Shown here one piece after another: positions 1 through 11,411 of a DNA stretch of 64,000 nucleotides. The notes below the pieces were generated by a model. That model had not been told where the DNA came from and made no database searches. It was given only the letters and a program-made list of their open reading frames with translations. Every line of letters starts with the position of its first letter. Position 1 is the first letter of the stretch. The translations under genes were made by a program, and so were the position numbers. Source of the stretch: Cherax quadricarinatus (Eukaryota; Arthropoda; Malacostraca; Decapoda; Parastacidae). The stretch spans positions 16,700,109-16,764,108 of the forward strand of contig NC_091369.1 of NCBI RefSeq assembly GCF_038502225.1, given 5' to 3'.

Positions 1-1735
1 GAACCCAAGAGCTAGAAATGAAAAAGCATGGATATGGAGAGACGCCCAGTATCAATACGAGAAGGACATAGCATCAAAAACATAATCCAACACAAAGTTG
101 TTATATAGCCACATCAGGAGGAAAACAACAGACGAGAACCAGGTAATCAGGCTGAGGAAGGAAGGAGGGAAACTCACAGGGAACGACCAGGAAGAATATG
201 AAGATTTCAGTTTGCGATTTATGGAGGTATTCACAGTGGAGATAGAGAGGCTTCCAGCAAACCGAGGTGGTAGGATGCACCAACAAGTGCTGGACACACT
301 ACACACAACCAAGCAGGAGGCGAAAAAACTGCTAAGGAATCTGGATATCTCGACGGTCGTGGACCCAGATCATTTTTCTCCTTGGGTCCAGAGAAAATGA
401 GCAAATGCAAAGGGGGCAGATAGGCCTCTTTTTTTTTATAAAGTTATGGAGAAGAGTGTTTGAGGAACTAGAAAGGAATGAACTCATAAAAGACAACCAG
501 CATGGCTTCAGGGTAGGGAAATCTTGCATCAAAAAACTATTGGAGTTCTATGACAAGGTAACAGAAGTAAAGCAGGAGAGAGAGGGATGGGTAGATTGCA
601 TCTTCTTGGACTGCAAGAAGGCTTCTGACACAGTACTACACAAGAGACTGGTTGAAAGCTAGACGAGCATACAGGAATAGGAGGGAAAGTACTGCAACAA
701 ATCAATGAGTACATGACAGGAAAGAAACAACGTGTGTCGGTATGAGACAGGTGTCAGAATGGGTGCATGTGTCGAGTGGGGTTCCACAAGGGTTAGTTCT
801 AGGTTCGGTGCTGTTTCTTGTATATGTGAATGACATTACGGAAGGGATAGATTCACAGGTGTCCCTGTTCGCTTACGATGTGAAGCTAATGAGGAGAATA
901 CAAGCGGATGAGGATCAGGTAAACCTGCAAGTGGATCTGGACAGGTTGCAAGCCTGGTCCAACAAAGGACTCTTAGAGTTTAACCCCAGCCAAGTGCAAA
1001 ATTAGGAAGCTTGGGGAATAAGAAAGAAGATCGCAGACGGAGTACAGCTTAAGAGGTCAGTGGCTGCAAACTCACTCACGGAAAAGGATCTTGGGGTGAG
1101 AAACATATCGAGCACATCTCCTGAGGCTCACATCAACCAAATAACTGCTGCAGCATCCGAACGCCTGGCAAACCTGAGAATAGCGTTTCGACATCTAGGT
1201 CATTCACGACACTATACACCGTGTATGTCAAGCCAGTATAGAATTATGTAGAACCCACACCTGGTGGAACACGTAAAGAAATTAGAGAAAGTGCAAAGGT
1301 CTGCAACAAGACTAGTCCCGGAGCTGAGGGGTTTATCCTACGACGAGAGGTTAAGGGAATTAAACCTGACACCATTGGAGGACAGGAGGGATAAGGGGCA
1401 TATGATAACAACATAAAATACTGAAAGGAATTGGCATGGTGCATAGAGATATTCTGTTTCAGAGATGTGACACAGCAAGGAGTGACAACTGGAAGTTGAA
1501 AACTCTGATAAGTCACAGGGTTGTCATAGAGTTGTCAGGAAGTGGTACAGTCTGGAGAGTGAGGTAGTGGAGGCAGGATCCATACATAGCTTTAAGAAGA
1601 ATTATGATAAATCTTATGGAACAGGGAGAGTGGATCTAGTAGTGACCAGAGAAGAGGCGGGACCAGGAGCTGCGATTCGACCCCTGCGACCACAAATATG
1701 TGAGTATATATACACAGACACACACACACTAATGT
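1..1735 (+). mobile_element. LINE family A copy 1 (CR1/Jockey group), 5' truncated, decayed
   Basis: Plus-strand remains of a non-LTR retrotransposon. Pieces read in order, in shifting frames: a linker before the RT (98-400, ending near SPWVQRK), fingers/palm of the reverse transcriptase (405-662, with QHGFRVGKSC and IFLDCKKASDT), the palm (742-1005, with SSGVPQGLVLGSVLF and SLFAYDVKLM) and the C-terminal thumb-like part (1060-1500). The catalytic FADD box reads FAYD, so the first aspartate is lost, and several stops and frameshifts separate the pieces. The 3' end (about 1650-1735) runs into a short (CA)n tract, as in the other family A copies. The 5' end lies outside the window or is truncated. 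A dead copy, by inference. Confidence 0.85.
405..1005 (+). pseudogene. Reverse transcriptase palm of LINE family A copy 1, broken
   Basis: Two open pieces (405-662 and 742-1005) in different frames encode consecutive RT blocks. The first holds QHGFRVGKSC and FLDCKKASDT; the second holds GVPQGLVLGS and the FAYD box, where the intact relative at 11.4-12.4 kb has FADD. A stop and about 80 bases of out-of-frame sequence lie between. No functional enzyme can be made from this. Confidence 0.8.
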
Positions 1736-1995
1736 GATACTGTAAAGCTTGTTAATTTTACCTACCCTGTCAGTATTTTGAAACTCAACGAAATTCCCTC
1801 GTATAAGATCGGATAAATTATCATCGATTTGTTAAGGACTTATAAAGGGGATATTATGCAAACGTAGTGCCTGTAATATGACGCTGATGAATAACGAGAA
1901 GAAAATGTTTTACCAAAATGATGATGATGATAACTTTGATGTTTGTTGATAACTCAAGCCTGACGGAGATGGTTCCTTCATTTTTATTTTTTTTT
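1736..1995. other. Unassigned, AT-rich
   Basis: No ORF, RNA or repeat family recognised. Confidence 0.4.
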
Positions 1996-1997
1996 CA

Positions 1998-2760
1998 GGG
2001 TGGCCCGAAAAAGAAAAACTTTCACCATCATTCACTCCATCACTGTCTTGCCAGAAGGGTGCTTTACACTACAGTTTTTAAACTGCAACATTAACACCCC
2101 TCCTTCAGAGTGCAGGCACTGTACTTCCCATCTCCAGGACACAAGTCCAGCCTGCCGGTTTCCCTGAACCCCTTCATAAATGTTACTTTGCTCACACTCC
2201 AACAGCACGTCAAGTATTAAAAACCATTTGTCTCCATTCACTCCTATCAAACACGCTCACGCATGCCTGCTGGAAGTCCAAGCCCCTCGCTCACAAAACC
2301 TCCTTTACCCCCTCCCTCCAACCTTTCCTAGGCCGACCCCTACCCCGCCTTCCTTCCACTACAGACTGATACACTCTTGAAGTCACTCTGTTTCGCTCCA
2401 TTCTCTTTACATGTCCGAACCACCTCAACAACCCTTCCTCAGCCCTCTGGACAACAGTTTTGGTAATCCCGCACCTCCTCCTAACTTCCAAACTACGAAT
2501 TCTCTGCATTATATTCACACCACACATTGCCCTCAGACATGACATCTCCACTGCCTCCAGCCTTCTCCTCGCTGCAACATTCATCACCCATGCTTCACAC
2601 CCATATTAGAGCGTTGGTAAAACTATACTCTCATACATTCCCCTCTTTGCCTCCAAGGACAAAGTTCTTTGTCTCCACAGACTCCTAAGTGCACCACTCA
2701 CCCTTCATGTACGGTTTATTCATTTAGGTTATAGATCTAAATATCTTACTACGAGTACCA
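1998..2760 (-). mobile_element. RTE-like LINE, 3' end of ORF and 3' UTR
   Basis: The minus strand encodes the C-terminal tail of a LINE polyprotein. From about 2700 down to 2290 it reads YESIVLPTL, then a piece with EAVEMSCLRAMCGV, RWFGHVKRMERNR and GRRGRGRPRKGWREGVKEVL, a pattern typical of the region after the RT in RTE-like and related LINEs. A stop interrupts YGCEAW upstream. Below 2290 a degraded tail continues into a 3' UTR that ends near an A-run on the minus strand (T-run at about 1981-1996). The RT and endonuclease domains are missing: a 5'-truncated dead copy. The RTE assignment is tentative. Confidence 0.7.
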
Positions 2761-3950
2761 CTGTAAGAAGAGACATTCTACAGAATAAGTTTTTTATTTC
2801 AATCTGTTTTGATCTGTATCTAGTTATATGACAGAATAAAGCTTTAAACAGATCGAAAAGTTCCGATAAAAGCTTGTGTTTCCACAACAAATATACTTCC
2901 TTTACTTACAGAGATATGCTGACGTACTCCAGAAAACTTGAAGGGTCAAGTTAGCTTAGTAGGGGTGACAAAAAGTAACTGAATTTTCAACTGTTGAGTC
3001 TGGCGACATTTACTCAATAATAAATTCTTCGTGGCAGCATTAGTTTAGAACAAAAATTATTTGCGCGTTTAAAATGCTTCTTAACTATTAGGTGTGACAA
3101 GAGAATGCCTGAATTCTTCAAGACTGTTAGCTCTCATGTGCGACAAAGAGGTACTGATACTATTATCTGCTATGTTCTATAAGAATATACCTGGGTTAGT
3201 AGCTGTTAGGTACGATGAGAATATACTACGTTTATTGGATGGACGGTATAACAAGAATATTCTTGGGATTGTTACCTGCTAGATGAGACAATGCTTTTCT
3301 TGCTTGGTGAGGCTAAAACGCCGGCTTCGCTAGAAAGAGTGAGAATGAATTTCTGGATTCAATGTGTTTCCCAGTCTTCTAACATAAATGTTCTGCAAGC
3401 ATGAATGTCTGGGTGTGTTTATGAGTACAAATAAGTAGGGATATGCAGAAGAATAAGTGAGAGTGAATGAGTAGATATTAGGTCTATTTGTAAGGGCATG
3501 ACTGTATAGGAAGTACGTATGCATATCTCTTTTGGTGATAGTGGCTGTGTGTGCACGTCTCTCTATGTATCTCTATACATGTTAGTGAGCGAGCCTCTAT
3601 TTGTGTGAGAATACACACGTATGGATCCATGTGAGAGAATAGGGGTTTAAATGCATGCGCAGTATGAGGGAATTATCAGGTATCCCCGATGGAAGATTCT
3701 AAAGTGGTTGCCTGAATTTCTTTTTCAATTTTTTGTCTTTATTTTTTTTCTTATAGGCTTCCTTTTTTATTTGAAAACGCCTTAACCAACAGGTGTCAAC
3801 TTTTCATCAGTGGTTCACTATAAAGGGGATAAGGTTCATACAACTTTTAGCGTGTCTAAGTTCCAGTTGATCAAGTTTATAACTCATTCCCGTATTTGGT
3901 TTCCGTGTGATAATACGAGAAAACTTGTAATAAATGATTTAGAAAACAGA
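2761..3950. other. Intergenic; weak degenerate tandem repeat at about 2940-3290
   Basis: No gene recognised. Between about 2940 and 3290 a motif resembling gttaggtgtgacaagaatat recurs irregularly every 35-47 bases (for example near 2960, 3090, 3135, 3175, 3208 and 3245), suggesting an old, strongly diverged tandem repeat. The rest is AT-rich with no visible structure. Confidence 0.35.
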
Positions 3951-3954
3951 CAAA

Positions 3955-4125
3955 GTATTTTTGCAACACTTGGGAATCTTATTTGAGGAAACGTTTCACC
4001 AAATAGTGGCTTCATCAGTCCAATACAAAGAAGAACGATAAGAGAAGTTTGAAGTAATCAGTCCCTCAAGGAGTGATTACGTCAGTGTTACTTGCACAAG
4101 TGTCTCATTCTTCAACTAGAAAGCC
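3955..4125 (-). mobile_element. Penelope-type element end, partly deleted palindrome
   Basis: Related to the palindromic elements at 13.6, 43.7 and 53.6 kb. The left arm (about 3970-4030, minus-strand sense) contains a hammerhead fold followed by the downstream block equivalent to ataaagatacccaNNtgttgca. A remnant of the opposite arm is seen at about 4100-4120 (ttgcacaagtgtctc). Most of the right arm and its ribozyme are missing. I see no clear target-site duplication. Confidence 0.6.
3984..4025 (-). ncRNA. Hammerhead ribozyme motif (Penelope-type)
   Basis: On the minus strand the core CTGATGA is complete. It is followed by a 4-bp stem II (GCCA/TGGT with one G-U), then GAAA, a zero-loop AC/GT stem III, and GTT as the cleavage triplet. 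TCC after the cleavage site pairs with GGA before the core as stem I, extended by TATT/AATA after a small bulge. Hammerheads with such a short stem III are known in Penelope-like elements and are thought to act as dimers. Activity is untested. Confidence 0.6.
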
Positions 4126-4129
4126 TGTT

Positions 4130-5685
4130 CTCATCAGGATGGAATTCTTATTGGAGTGTTTAATATTAATCTGGAGATTTAATATTTAAACATTTTCCGT
4201 GGAAAATTTTATCTGTGCCTCCAGTGAATTGCTTAAGTCGTTAATGGCTGATGCGTTTTTTTGGGAACGATGACACCCTTAATGCTTAGTCTGTGTTGAT
4301 GGAAATCTACTAATATCCTAACTTATTTAAATAACTTGGACTTGTTTGACTCCAAGCCACAACTGGAGAATGCCTCTTTCGATCAGCTTCAAACTTTCAC
4401 AGTTTGTGTTTTTCTCTAACGGAATGTTTTTGTTGTTATTGAACTTCAAGAAATCCAATTTTTTTAGTTTAATTAGATAAATTTTGATACTGATCTCCAT
4501 TCAGTAATCAAAGTTTTTTTTCTGATTGGCTTAAAAGTATTAACACTCATGTGTTGTTACAAATTTTAAAATATGCCCGATAAAAGACAAATTTTAAAAT
4601 ATGAGGCCAATAAATTTATGGGCCTGCCAAATAAGGCATGTTTTTTGAACATGTCTTCCTGTTCCCACTGCAAATTTAGGTACCCATTTTCTAGTTTTGA
4701 CCAATCACAAGCCTTCTGTGAGTTGCTCCAGCTAAGTGGCAGTGGCGTCTGATCGCTTCCCATTGGTTGATAGCCTACTAAGGAGGTCGGTATTATTAAT
4801 AAAATGCATAGGTGCCATTTTGCCAGTTTTAATTTCGAAATATTATAGAATTAATTTTCGTGCAGTAACTGGGGTTCGCTGATGGATCTTATGAAATGCA
4901 TGAAATATTTCTGTATTTAGGATGAATAAGGGCAATTGTCACAAATTTGCTTATGTCGCTACCTAAGATGTAAATGTTGGATTCTGTGCAATAACTTGAG
5001 AATGCATCTTCTGGTCAGTTTTATACTTTTTTGTGATGTGATTTTTTCATTGAAAACCTCATATCGATTTTGGGTTGGAAAAAAACTTTATTTGCCAATT
5101 TTAATAAACGAATTGGTTTATGAGACAAGTGAAGAAAGTCCCTTCTGATAGAATTTAAGCCTTAAATGCTTGTGAATGTTACTTAGTGAACGTTTTAAAT
5201 TGATTTTTGGTCTGTGTTAGTCCCAATTTGCCAGTTTTCATGACAAAATTAGGAAATTTGATATACAGGATTTAATTGAATTCATGGTGATTGAATGAAA
5301 ATTCTCACCGGACTCAAACTTAGTTCCAATGCATTTGGGATAGTGATTTCGTTTATAGAGAAGAAAATGAGACATTACTTTCCATGTGATAGGATGTTAA
5401 TGCTTCATCCGATGCACATCAAATCTTCAATACCAATATTTAATTAAACACATTAGAAACTTGTGCTGCCCTCTGCAATATTCTTATCACGTGCACTGGG
5501 ATACAGGGGGATGAAGTTATGCAATATGGGGGATGCCTTTTCCATACTACATCCAGTTTATGGAAGAACATACATATGGAAGGGTTTATAAGTGAACGAA
5601 TTTGCTTAAACGTGATTGTGTATACCTGAAAGATTCTTGAAGTACGTTTCCGATCGTCAACGTCCCCCACGACCTTGTCCCAGAC
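4130..5685. other. Intergenic, AT-rich
   Basis: No gene, RNA or known repeat recognised. Two blocks (about 4300-4520 and 4880-5160) look weakly alike (both have a stretch like cttgagaatgcNtcttNNgatcag), perhaps an old duplication. Confidence 0.35.
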
Positions 5686-5689
5686 TAGG

Positions 5690-7580
5690 CCTCCTGGAAG
5701 ATGAAGGCCCGACCAACCAGGATCAGTCCCTCTAGGATTTTCCAGGTGTAAATTGTGTACCTTTCTTGCCTAAATTTCAGGGAATACAACTGCACCTTTT
5801 TCAGTTCAGCAATTTCGTCTGCCTTGAAGGGGGGTCATTAAGATAAAAGCAAAAGTCTAGCCTGAACTGAGCAAGTGGTTTGAAGAGTATCACCATTAGC
5901 TCAAGGATCTTTATATCCGTATATCGTGTTTGCTGTCACCATCCATCCGCCTAAGTTGCTCCACTTCTTGATACTTTGGGGCTGAAGAAATACTTCCTAT
6001 CATTTGCCTGTCAGCCATATCCAGTCCTCTGAGTAAAGTATATGTTGTTTTTTATTGAATCTTTTCTATGTTAGTCAGCCCTCTCAGCTGTAAAACCAGT
6101 CTTGTTGGAAACCTTTGGAATTTCAATATGTATAAGTGTAAACTCCGGACAGGTGTTGCATACTCTTTGATAGACCTTAAATACGTTTTATATAGCATTT
6201 TGAACGAGCTTTTGTTAAGGCTTCTGAAAGCTGTTCTAAGGTTTGTTTGGCACTTGTATGTTTTTACAGTTATCCTGCTGATTTCTGCTCTCCGTGATTT
6301 GCACGTTATTTCACTTACCCCAAGATCCCTCTCTATACTCGAGGTTTGTAATCATTTGCCTCCAAACTGATTTTCAAACAGATTTCCATGGGCTTGCGGC
6401 TGTTTGCTAATGGATTCAAACAGCCATTTGTATAAATTCTTTTAGATTTACATTATTTGCAAACAGCAATCATAGAATTTTATCATTTTCTGTATGTGAT
6501 TTATGAATATAAGGAACAGTACTAGGCCTCGCACTGACCCTTGCGGTACACCTCTTAATCCTGTTCTTATACCTCCGTCAGATCCAGCACTCTCCTCCTT
6601 TGCCTTAGGTATTCTCCGGTTCATTTACATTAGCACATTTTTCGATATTTCTATTCTTTCTAACATTTGAATTAATCACATGTGTAACAGTGTATCAAAG
6701 GCCTCTTATAATCCGGGAATATACAGTCCACCTACCTTTCTCTTTCCTTCTGAATGCGTTCCAGCTTCTCAAAGAACTGTGTAAGTCCCTGTTGATTGTC
6801 TGTTATTAATTCTTTTCTACCAGGTGCTTCTTCATTCGCCAGATTATCTTTATATTACCCTGGGTACCAAGCATGTCAGAGGTATATATTTTTGGAAGTT
6901 TCAGTCAGGATCCACTGAAATACATTAGGTCCCATTGCTGTTGATGCATCAAGGTACTCATTCGCTTCTTGCAGTTTCTCTTGATGTGACAGTGCTTTTT
7001 CCTTCGTCATTGGTCTACTCCATATTTTCATCTTTTCGGTACTGTCCGGGTATTCGGAACAAACTCCTCCTTGTACTTCTTTATAAGTTCTTCCATTTTC
7101 TCTCCCTATCCTTATTCATTGGACATTTACGGCAACCTTCCATCTAGTTTTGCTACGTAGCTGTTTCAGTTCTTATGAAGCCTCAGTCGTTGTTCAAAAG
7201 AATATATCTCTTCTTTTCCAACTCTTGCGTATCAGTTCCCAGCAGCTCTGCTCGTTTTTCATTTCTCTGCCAATTTTCCCTTGCTGTCGTTTTTCCATGA
7301 TCTTGCAGTTTTTGACCAGCCAGCACAACAACTTTGAACCATGGACTATTCTTTAATTTGCAGCTTCTCTTATTTTTTAAATGTATTTCTCTATCACCTC
7401 CCGGCACTTTCCAGAGAGATCCTTTATTATTACAGTCATTTTTATTCCTCGACTTTAGGTATTACGTTTTCCTTCCTCTTTCCCTCTCAAAGTTCACTTC
7501 CACCAGTCAGGCTAAGTTCAAGACTGCATGGTCACTTGCTCCCAGAGGCTTCTTAGTGTATATTTTTCCTTAATATCTTC
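5690..7580 (-). mobile_element. Ancient LINE copy related to family A, heavily diverged
   Basis: Minus-strand relic recognised by collinearity with family A. Equivalents appear in the right order: the 3' UTR (5700-5770, sharing ccctctaggattttccaggt with 15.1 kb), the thumb region (5960-6120), the palm region (6465-6560, with the tctgcaaacag block over the FADD codons), the linker (about 6740-7060) and part of the endonuclease (about 7440-7570, over the GASDH codons). No reading frame of useful length survives. Confidence 0.6.
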
Positions 7581-7944
7581 TGCTCTTGAGAAAAAACGGA
7601 TGCAGTCATGCCGGTTCTCTAATTAACCCCCTCCCCCCTCTTCATTCCTCTCACTATCCCCCTTGTTCTGTCTCTCTCTTCTCTCTTTCTTTTTCTTTCA
7701 CTTCTTTCGCTTCCTGGGGTTGAGGTTAATGGAAATTGGGGAATGTTAGTTGTTACTCGTGATTACTGATTATAATTATTAATAGAAACAGTGTGGGATT
7801 ATTTTAGGGCGAGTGAGGGGGATGAGAAAGGGAAGGGGGAGTGGAAGTTATATATAGTGGGGAAGAAAGAGGGAGCGTGGGAGTGATGTATGTTAAAGAG
7901 AATGATGTTGGATAGAGAGTGTAGTAGATTGCAGGTTACTGGGT
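7581..7944. other. Unassigned, pyrimidine-rich then purine-rich
   Basis: 7621-7715 is rich in C and T on the plus strand and 7795-7890 is rich in G and A. No gene or known repeat recognised. Confidence 0.35.
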
Positions 7945-7946
7945 GT

Positions 7947-8128
7947 TGTTAGCTGTTTATTCTTGGTCCACTGGGCACCGTTAAAGGGAGGTATCTTGGC
8001 GTCTTTCAAGGGCTCTTGGTCCAAGGAACCGGAGCTATCCTTCCTTCTTTGGATCGAATCTGATTGCTAATTCCCCAAAGCACTGTATAACTTGTGGGTT
8101 AGGCGCTCCCTATTTAAATAAAAAAAAA
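7947..8128 (+). mobile_element. Old relative of short retroposon S165
   Basis: Diverged match to the retroposon at 10.9, 16.0, 38.9 and 49.2 kb: tcaagggctcttggtccaag near the head, then actgtataacttgtgggtta and ggcgctccctatttaaat at the tail, in the same order. No target-site duplication was found. Confidence 0.45.
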
Positions 8129-8139
8129 CTCTTGGCTTA

Positions 8140-8205
8140 CTGTACTCACCTATGTGTCATTGCAGGGGTCGATTCACATCTGGCTCCCTTGTGTGTGCAT
8201 GTATA
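8140..8205 (-). mobile_element. LINE family A, 3'-terminal fragment
   Basis: About 65 bp matching only the extreme 3' end of family A (tgtactcacctatgtgtcat and the following gcaggggtcgattcac on the plus strand). It lies just before another complete family A 3' end at 8253. A very short 5'-truncated insertion, or a duplicate made during insertion of its neighbour. Confidence 0.6.
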
Positions 8206-8218
8206 TATAGATACATAC

Positions 8219-8222
<4 letters not shown>

Positions 8223-8252
<30 letters not shown>
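8223..8252. repeat. (GT)n microsatellite at LINE 3' end
   Basis: Fifteen GT units directly abutting the 3' terminus (gtactcacctagttgtggtt) of the minus-strand family A LINE. Confidence 0.95.
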
Positions 8253-8255
<3 letters not shown>

Positions 8256-8617
8256 CACCTAGTTGTGGTTGCAGGAGTCCATTCACAGCTCCTGGCCTCA
8301 CCTCTTCACTGGCAGGTACTAGGTCACTTTACTCTCCATGAGCTTTACCATACCTCTTCTTAAACCTATGTATGGACCCTGCCACCACTACATCACTTCC
8401 CAGACTATTCCAATTCCTGACAATTCCGAGACTGAAGAAATATTTCCTAACTTCCCTGTGATTTATCTGAGTCTTCAACTTCCAACTGTGTCCCCTTGTT
8501 GCTGTGTCCCATCTCTGCAACATCCTTTCTCTGTCCACCTGGTCGATTCCTCTCAGTATTTTATAGGTTATCATATCATTCCCTATCTCTCCTGTCTTAC
8601 AGTGTCGTCAGGTCGAT

Positions 8618-9028
8618 TTACCTTAACCTCTCCTCGTTGGACATACCCCTTAGCTCTGGGACTAGTCTTGTTGCAAACCTTTGCACTTTCTCTAGCTTCC
8701 TTACATGTTTGGCTAGGTGTGGGTTCCAAACTGGTGCCGCATACTCTAATATGGGCCTATCGTACAGGGTGTACAGGGTCCTGACCGATTCTTTATTAAC
8801 ATGTCGGAATGCTATTCTTAGGTTTGCTAAGCGCCCGCATACTGCAGTAGTTATTTGGTTGATGTGCGCCTTAGGAGATGTGCCTGGTGTTATACTCACC
8901 CCAAGACCCTTTTTCTTGAGTGAGGTTCGTAGTCTCAGGCACCCTAGACTGTACTGTGTCTGTGGTTTTCTTTGCCCTTCCCCAATCTTCATGACTTTGC
9001 ACTTGGTGGGGTTGAACTCAAGGAGCAA
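8618..9028 (-). pseudogene. LINE family A reverse transcriptase C-terminal part
   Basis: An open stretch of 136 codons encodes the segment after the catalytic box: LLEFNPTKCKVMKIGEGQ, then SPKAHINQIT, then RPILEYAAPVWNPHLAKH, ending at ELRGMSNEERLR. Reading in collinear order, the next segment (8329-8574) is in another frame. The fragment lacks the catalytic palm and cannot act alone. Confidence 0.75.
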
Positions 9029-9331
9029 GTTTCTGGACCAGGCCTACAACCTGTCCAGATCCCTTTGTAGTTCAACCTGGTCCTCGTCTAATTGAATTCT
9101 TCTCATTAACTTCACATCATCTGCAAACAGGGACACTTCGGAGTCTATTCCTTCCGTCATGTCAATCACAAATGCCAGAAACAGCACTGGTCGTAGGACT
9201 GACTTCCTGTGGCAACCCGTTCGTCACAGGCGCCCACTCTGACACCTCGCCACGTACCATGACTCGCTGTTGTCTTCCTGACAGGTATTCCCTGGTCCAT
9301 TGTAGTGTCTTCCCTGTTTTCCCTGCCTAGT

Positions 9332-9761
9332 TGTGGCATGCAAAGAGTACGTAACCTTTATTCGGCGCATGTACACACCTTCATTTACAGGCTATCTCCC
9401 CCAACCAGCAAACCAAGGAACTAGGGGTTGACGATGGGGCCCCGTCGTTCAACCAGTACCCAGGTTCAAGCCAATAAGAAGATGGTTTTGGCAATCACAA
9501 AGGTTATGTGAGTACCACTCTCTTGTCTGCCCTTGTCATTCCCGTTCTAGAGCTGGTTGAAGCACGGTCTGCTCTCTAGTGACTTCTATTCTGCCTTGCT
9601 TACCGTGGAGTGCACTAATACCTATTGTTGTACATAGTGTATATAGAGTACATACTTCTGTTCTAAATTAGTGAAGGATAATATAAATCAAAAGTTTTCT
9701 GCTGTGTTTATTTTGCTCCCCAACCAGGATAACAGGCTTTTGGGACTCCTGGGTTGTAATA
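9332..9761 (+). mobile_element. Solo LTR inside LINE family A copy 2
   Basis: Aligning the two family A copies shows that 9332-9761 is absent at the matching place in the copy at 11.1-13.4 kb. The inserted 430 bp starts TGTGGCATGC and ends TTGTAATA, and is bounded by CTAGT at 9327-9331 and 9762-9766, a perfect 5-bp target-site duplication. The TGT start and near-ACA end (ATA, one change) fit an LTR. There is no ORF. Orientation is uncertain; a TATA-like gtgtatatagag at about 9638 favours plus. Best read as a solo LTR left by recombination. Confidence 0.65.
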
Positions 9762-10875
9762 CTAGTCCTCCAGCTTTTGCACTAATCTCTTGTGTGGAAC
9801 TGTGCAAACGCCTTCCTACTGTCCAAGAAAATGCAATCTACTCACCCTTCTCTCTCCTGTCTTACTGCTGTCACCCTGCCATAGAGATCCAGTAGGTCTG
9901 TGACACAAGATTTCCCGTCCCTGAAACCGTGCTTGCTGTCGTTGACAAGCTCATTCCTTTCTAGGTGCTCCACCACTCTTTTCTTGATAATCTTATCCAT
10001 GACCTCGTATACACGTCAGTGACACTGGTCAGTAGTCTAATGCTTCGTGTCTGTTTCCTTTTTAAAAAACTGTGACTACATTTACTGTCTTTCAAACCTC
10101 AGGTAGTCGCCCTATTTCGATAGATGTGTTGAAGATTGTTGTTAGTGGTACAGATTGCACCTGTGCTCCCTCTCTCTGGACCCATGGAGAGATGTTATCA
10201 TGCCTCATCGCCTTTGAAGTATCTATCTCACTTAGCAGTCTCTTCACCTCTTCCTCGGTTGTATGTATTGTGTTCAACACTTGATGGTGTACCCCACCTC
10301 TCCGTCTCTCTGGAGTCCCTTATGTCTCCTCTGTGAACACTTCTTTGAATCTCATGTTGAGCTCCTCACATACTTTGCGGTCGTTTCTTGTGACTTCCCC
10401 TCCTTCCTTGTTCAGCCTGATTACCTGGTTCTTCACTGCTGCTTTCCTCCTGATGTAGCTGTACAACAGCTTTGTGTCAGATTTGGCTTTCCCTGCTATG
10501 TCATTCTCATACTGTCTTTGGGTCTCCCTTCTTACCTGTGCATATTCATTTCTGGCTCTACGACTGATCTCTTTATTCTCCTGGGTCCTTTGCCTTCTAT
10601 ACTTCTTCCATTCTCTAGCATACTTGGTTTTGGCCTCCCTGCACCTGGCTCATCCTGGCTTTTTCATTGTTACCTTTGGTTACAAACCTGTCCTCACCTT
10701 CCTTACATATTGTTGTCACATACTGTATCATCTCATTTACTGACTTCCCTGTCAGTTTTGTCCCACTGAACTCCGTGCAGGAAATTCATGCCTGCATAGT
10801 CCCCTTTCGACACTACACCTCTTGTGATCTTTGTAATGATCTTGGTGGGCCAAAAAGTAATCACTAAATTTACGG

Positions 10876-11043
10876 CCATTTTTATTATTATAATCAAGGG
10901 GGAAGCGCTAAACCCGGAGGATTATACACCGCCTAGGGGGGTGATACGGAAGGCATTCAGGCTTAATTCGGGGAACTGGAGCACAGATTCAATTCCCTAA
11001 ATCAAGAGCCCCTCACCAGCATCAAGGAACCTTCCCTGAGGGG
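10876..11043 (-). mobile_element. Short retroposon S165, copy 1
   Basis: A 168-bp insertion bounded by AATTTACGG at 10867-10875 and 11044-11052 (9-bp target-site duplication). In minus-strand sense it starts CCCCTCAGGGAAGGTTCCTT, contains gaggggctcttgatttaggg, and ends in ggtttagcgcttcccccttg plus a TAA-type tail. It codes for nothing. Head and tail resemble the two ends of the I-like LINE at 29.1-33.7 kb, so it probably depended on such a LINE for movement. Confidence 0.85.
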
Positions 11044-11083
11044 AATTTACGGGCAGCAGATGATGCTGTTACTCCCTCCGTGT

Positions 11084-11094
11084 GTGTGTGTATG
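11084..11094. repeat. Short (GT)n at LINE 3' end
   Basis: A short GT run precedes atgtactcacctagttgagg, the family A 3' terminus. Confidence 0.7.
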
Positions 11095-11411
11095 TACTCA
11101 CCTAGTTGAGGTTGCAGGAGTCGTGTCAAAGCTCCTGGCCCCGCCTCTTCACTGGTCGCTACTAGGTCACTCTCCCTGAACCGTGAGCTTTACCATAACT
11201 CTGCTTAAAGCTATATATGGATCCTGCCTCCACTATTCCACTTCCTGACTACTCTGTGGCTGAAGAAATACTTCCTAACATCTCTGTGATTCATCTGTGT
11301 CTTCAGCTTCCAACTGTGTCCCCTTTTTGCTGTGTCCCATCTCTAGAACATCCTGTCTTTGTCCACCTTGTCAATTTCTCTCGGTATTTTGTATGTCGTT
11401 ATCATGTCCCC

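Larger units (their letters stand above)
8253..10866 (-). mobile_element. LINE family A copy 2, split by a solo LTR
   Basis: Minus-strand non-LTR retrotransposon. From the 3' end: 3' UTR (8253-8330), C-terminal part (8329-8574, with YKILRGIDQVDRERM), thumb and palm end (8618-9028, with LLEFNPTKCKVMKI, RPILEYAAPVWNPHLAKH and RFATRLVPELRGMS), palm (about 9110-9330, where the FADD codons are intact), then fingers and linker (9767-10866, with MRHDNISPWVQREG at about 10190). An LTR of 430 bp interrupts it at 9332-9761. Frameshifts break the ORF throughout. The 5' side stops near the short retroposon at 10876. Same family as 1-1735, 11095-13422 and 24254-25400. Confidence 0.85.

Noticed and set aside
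2180..2380. Plus-strand ORF overlapping the RTE-like LINE
   Set aside because: It is antisense to a recognisable LINE C-terminus.
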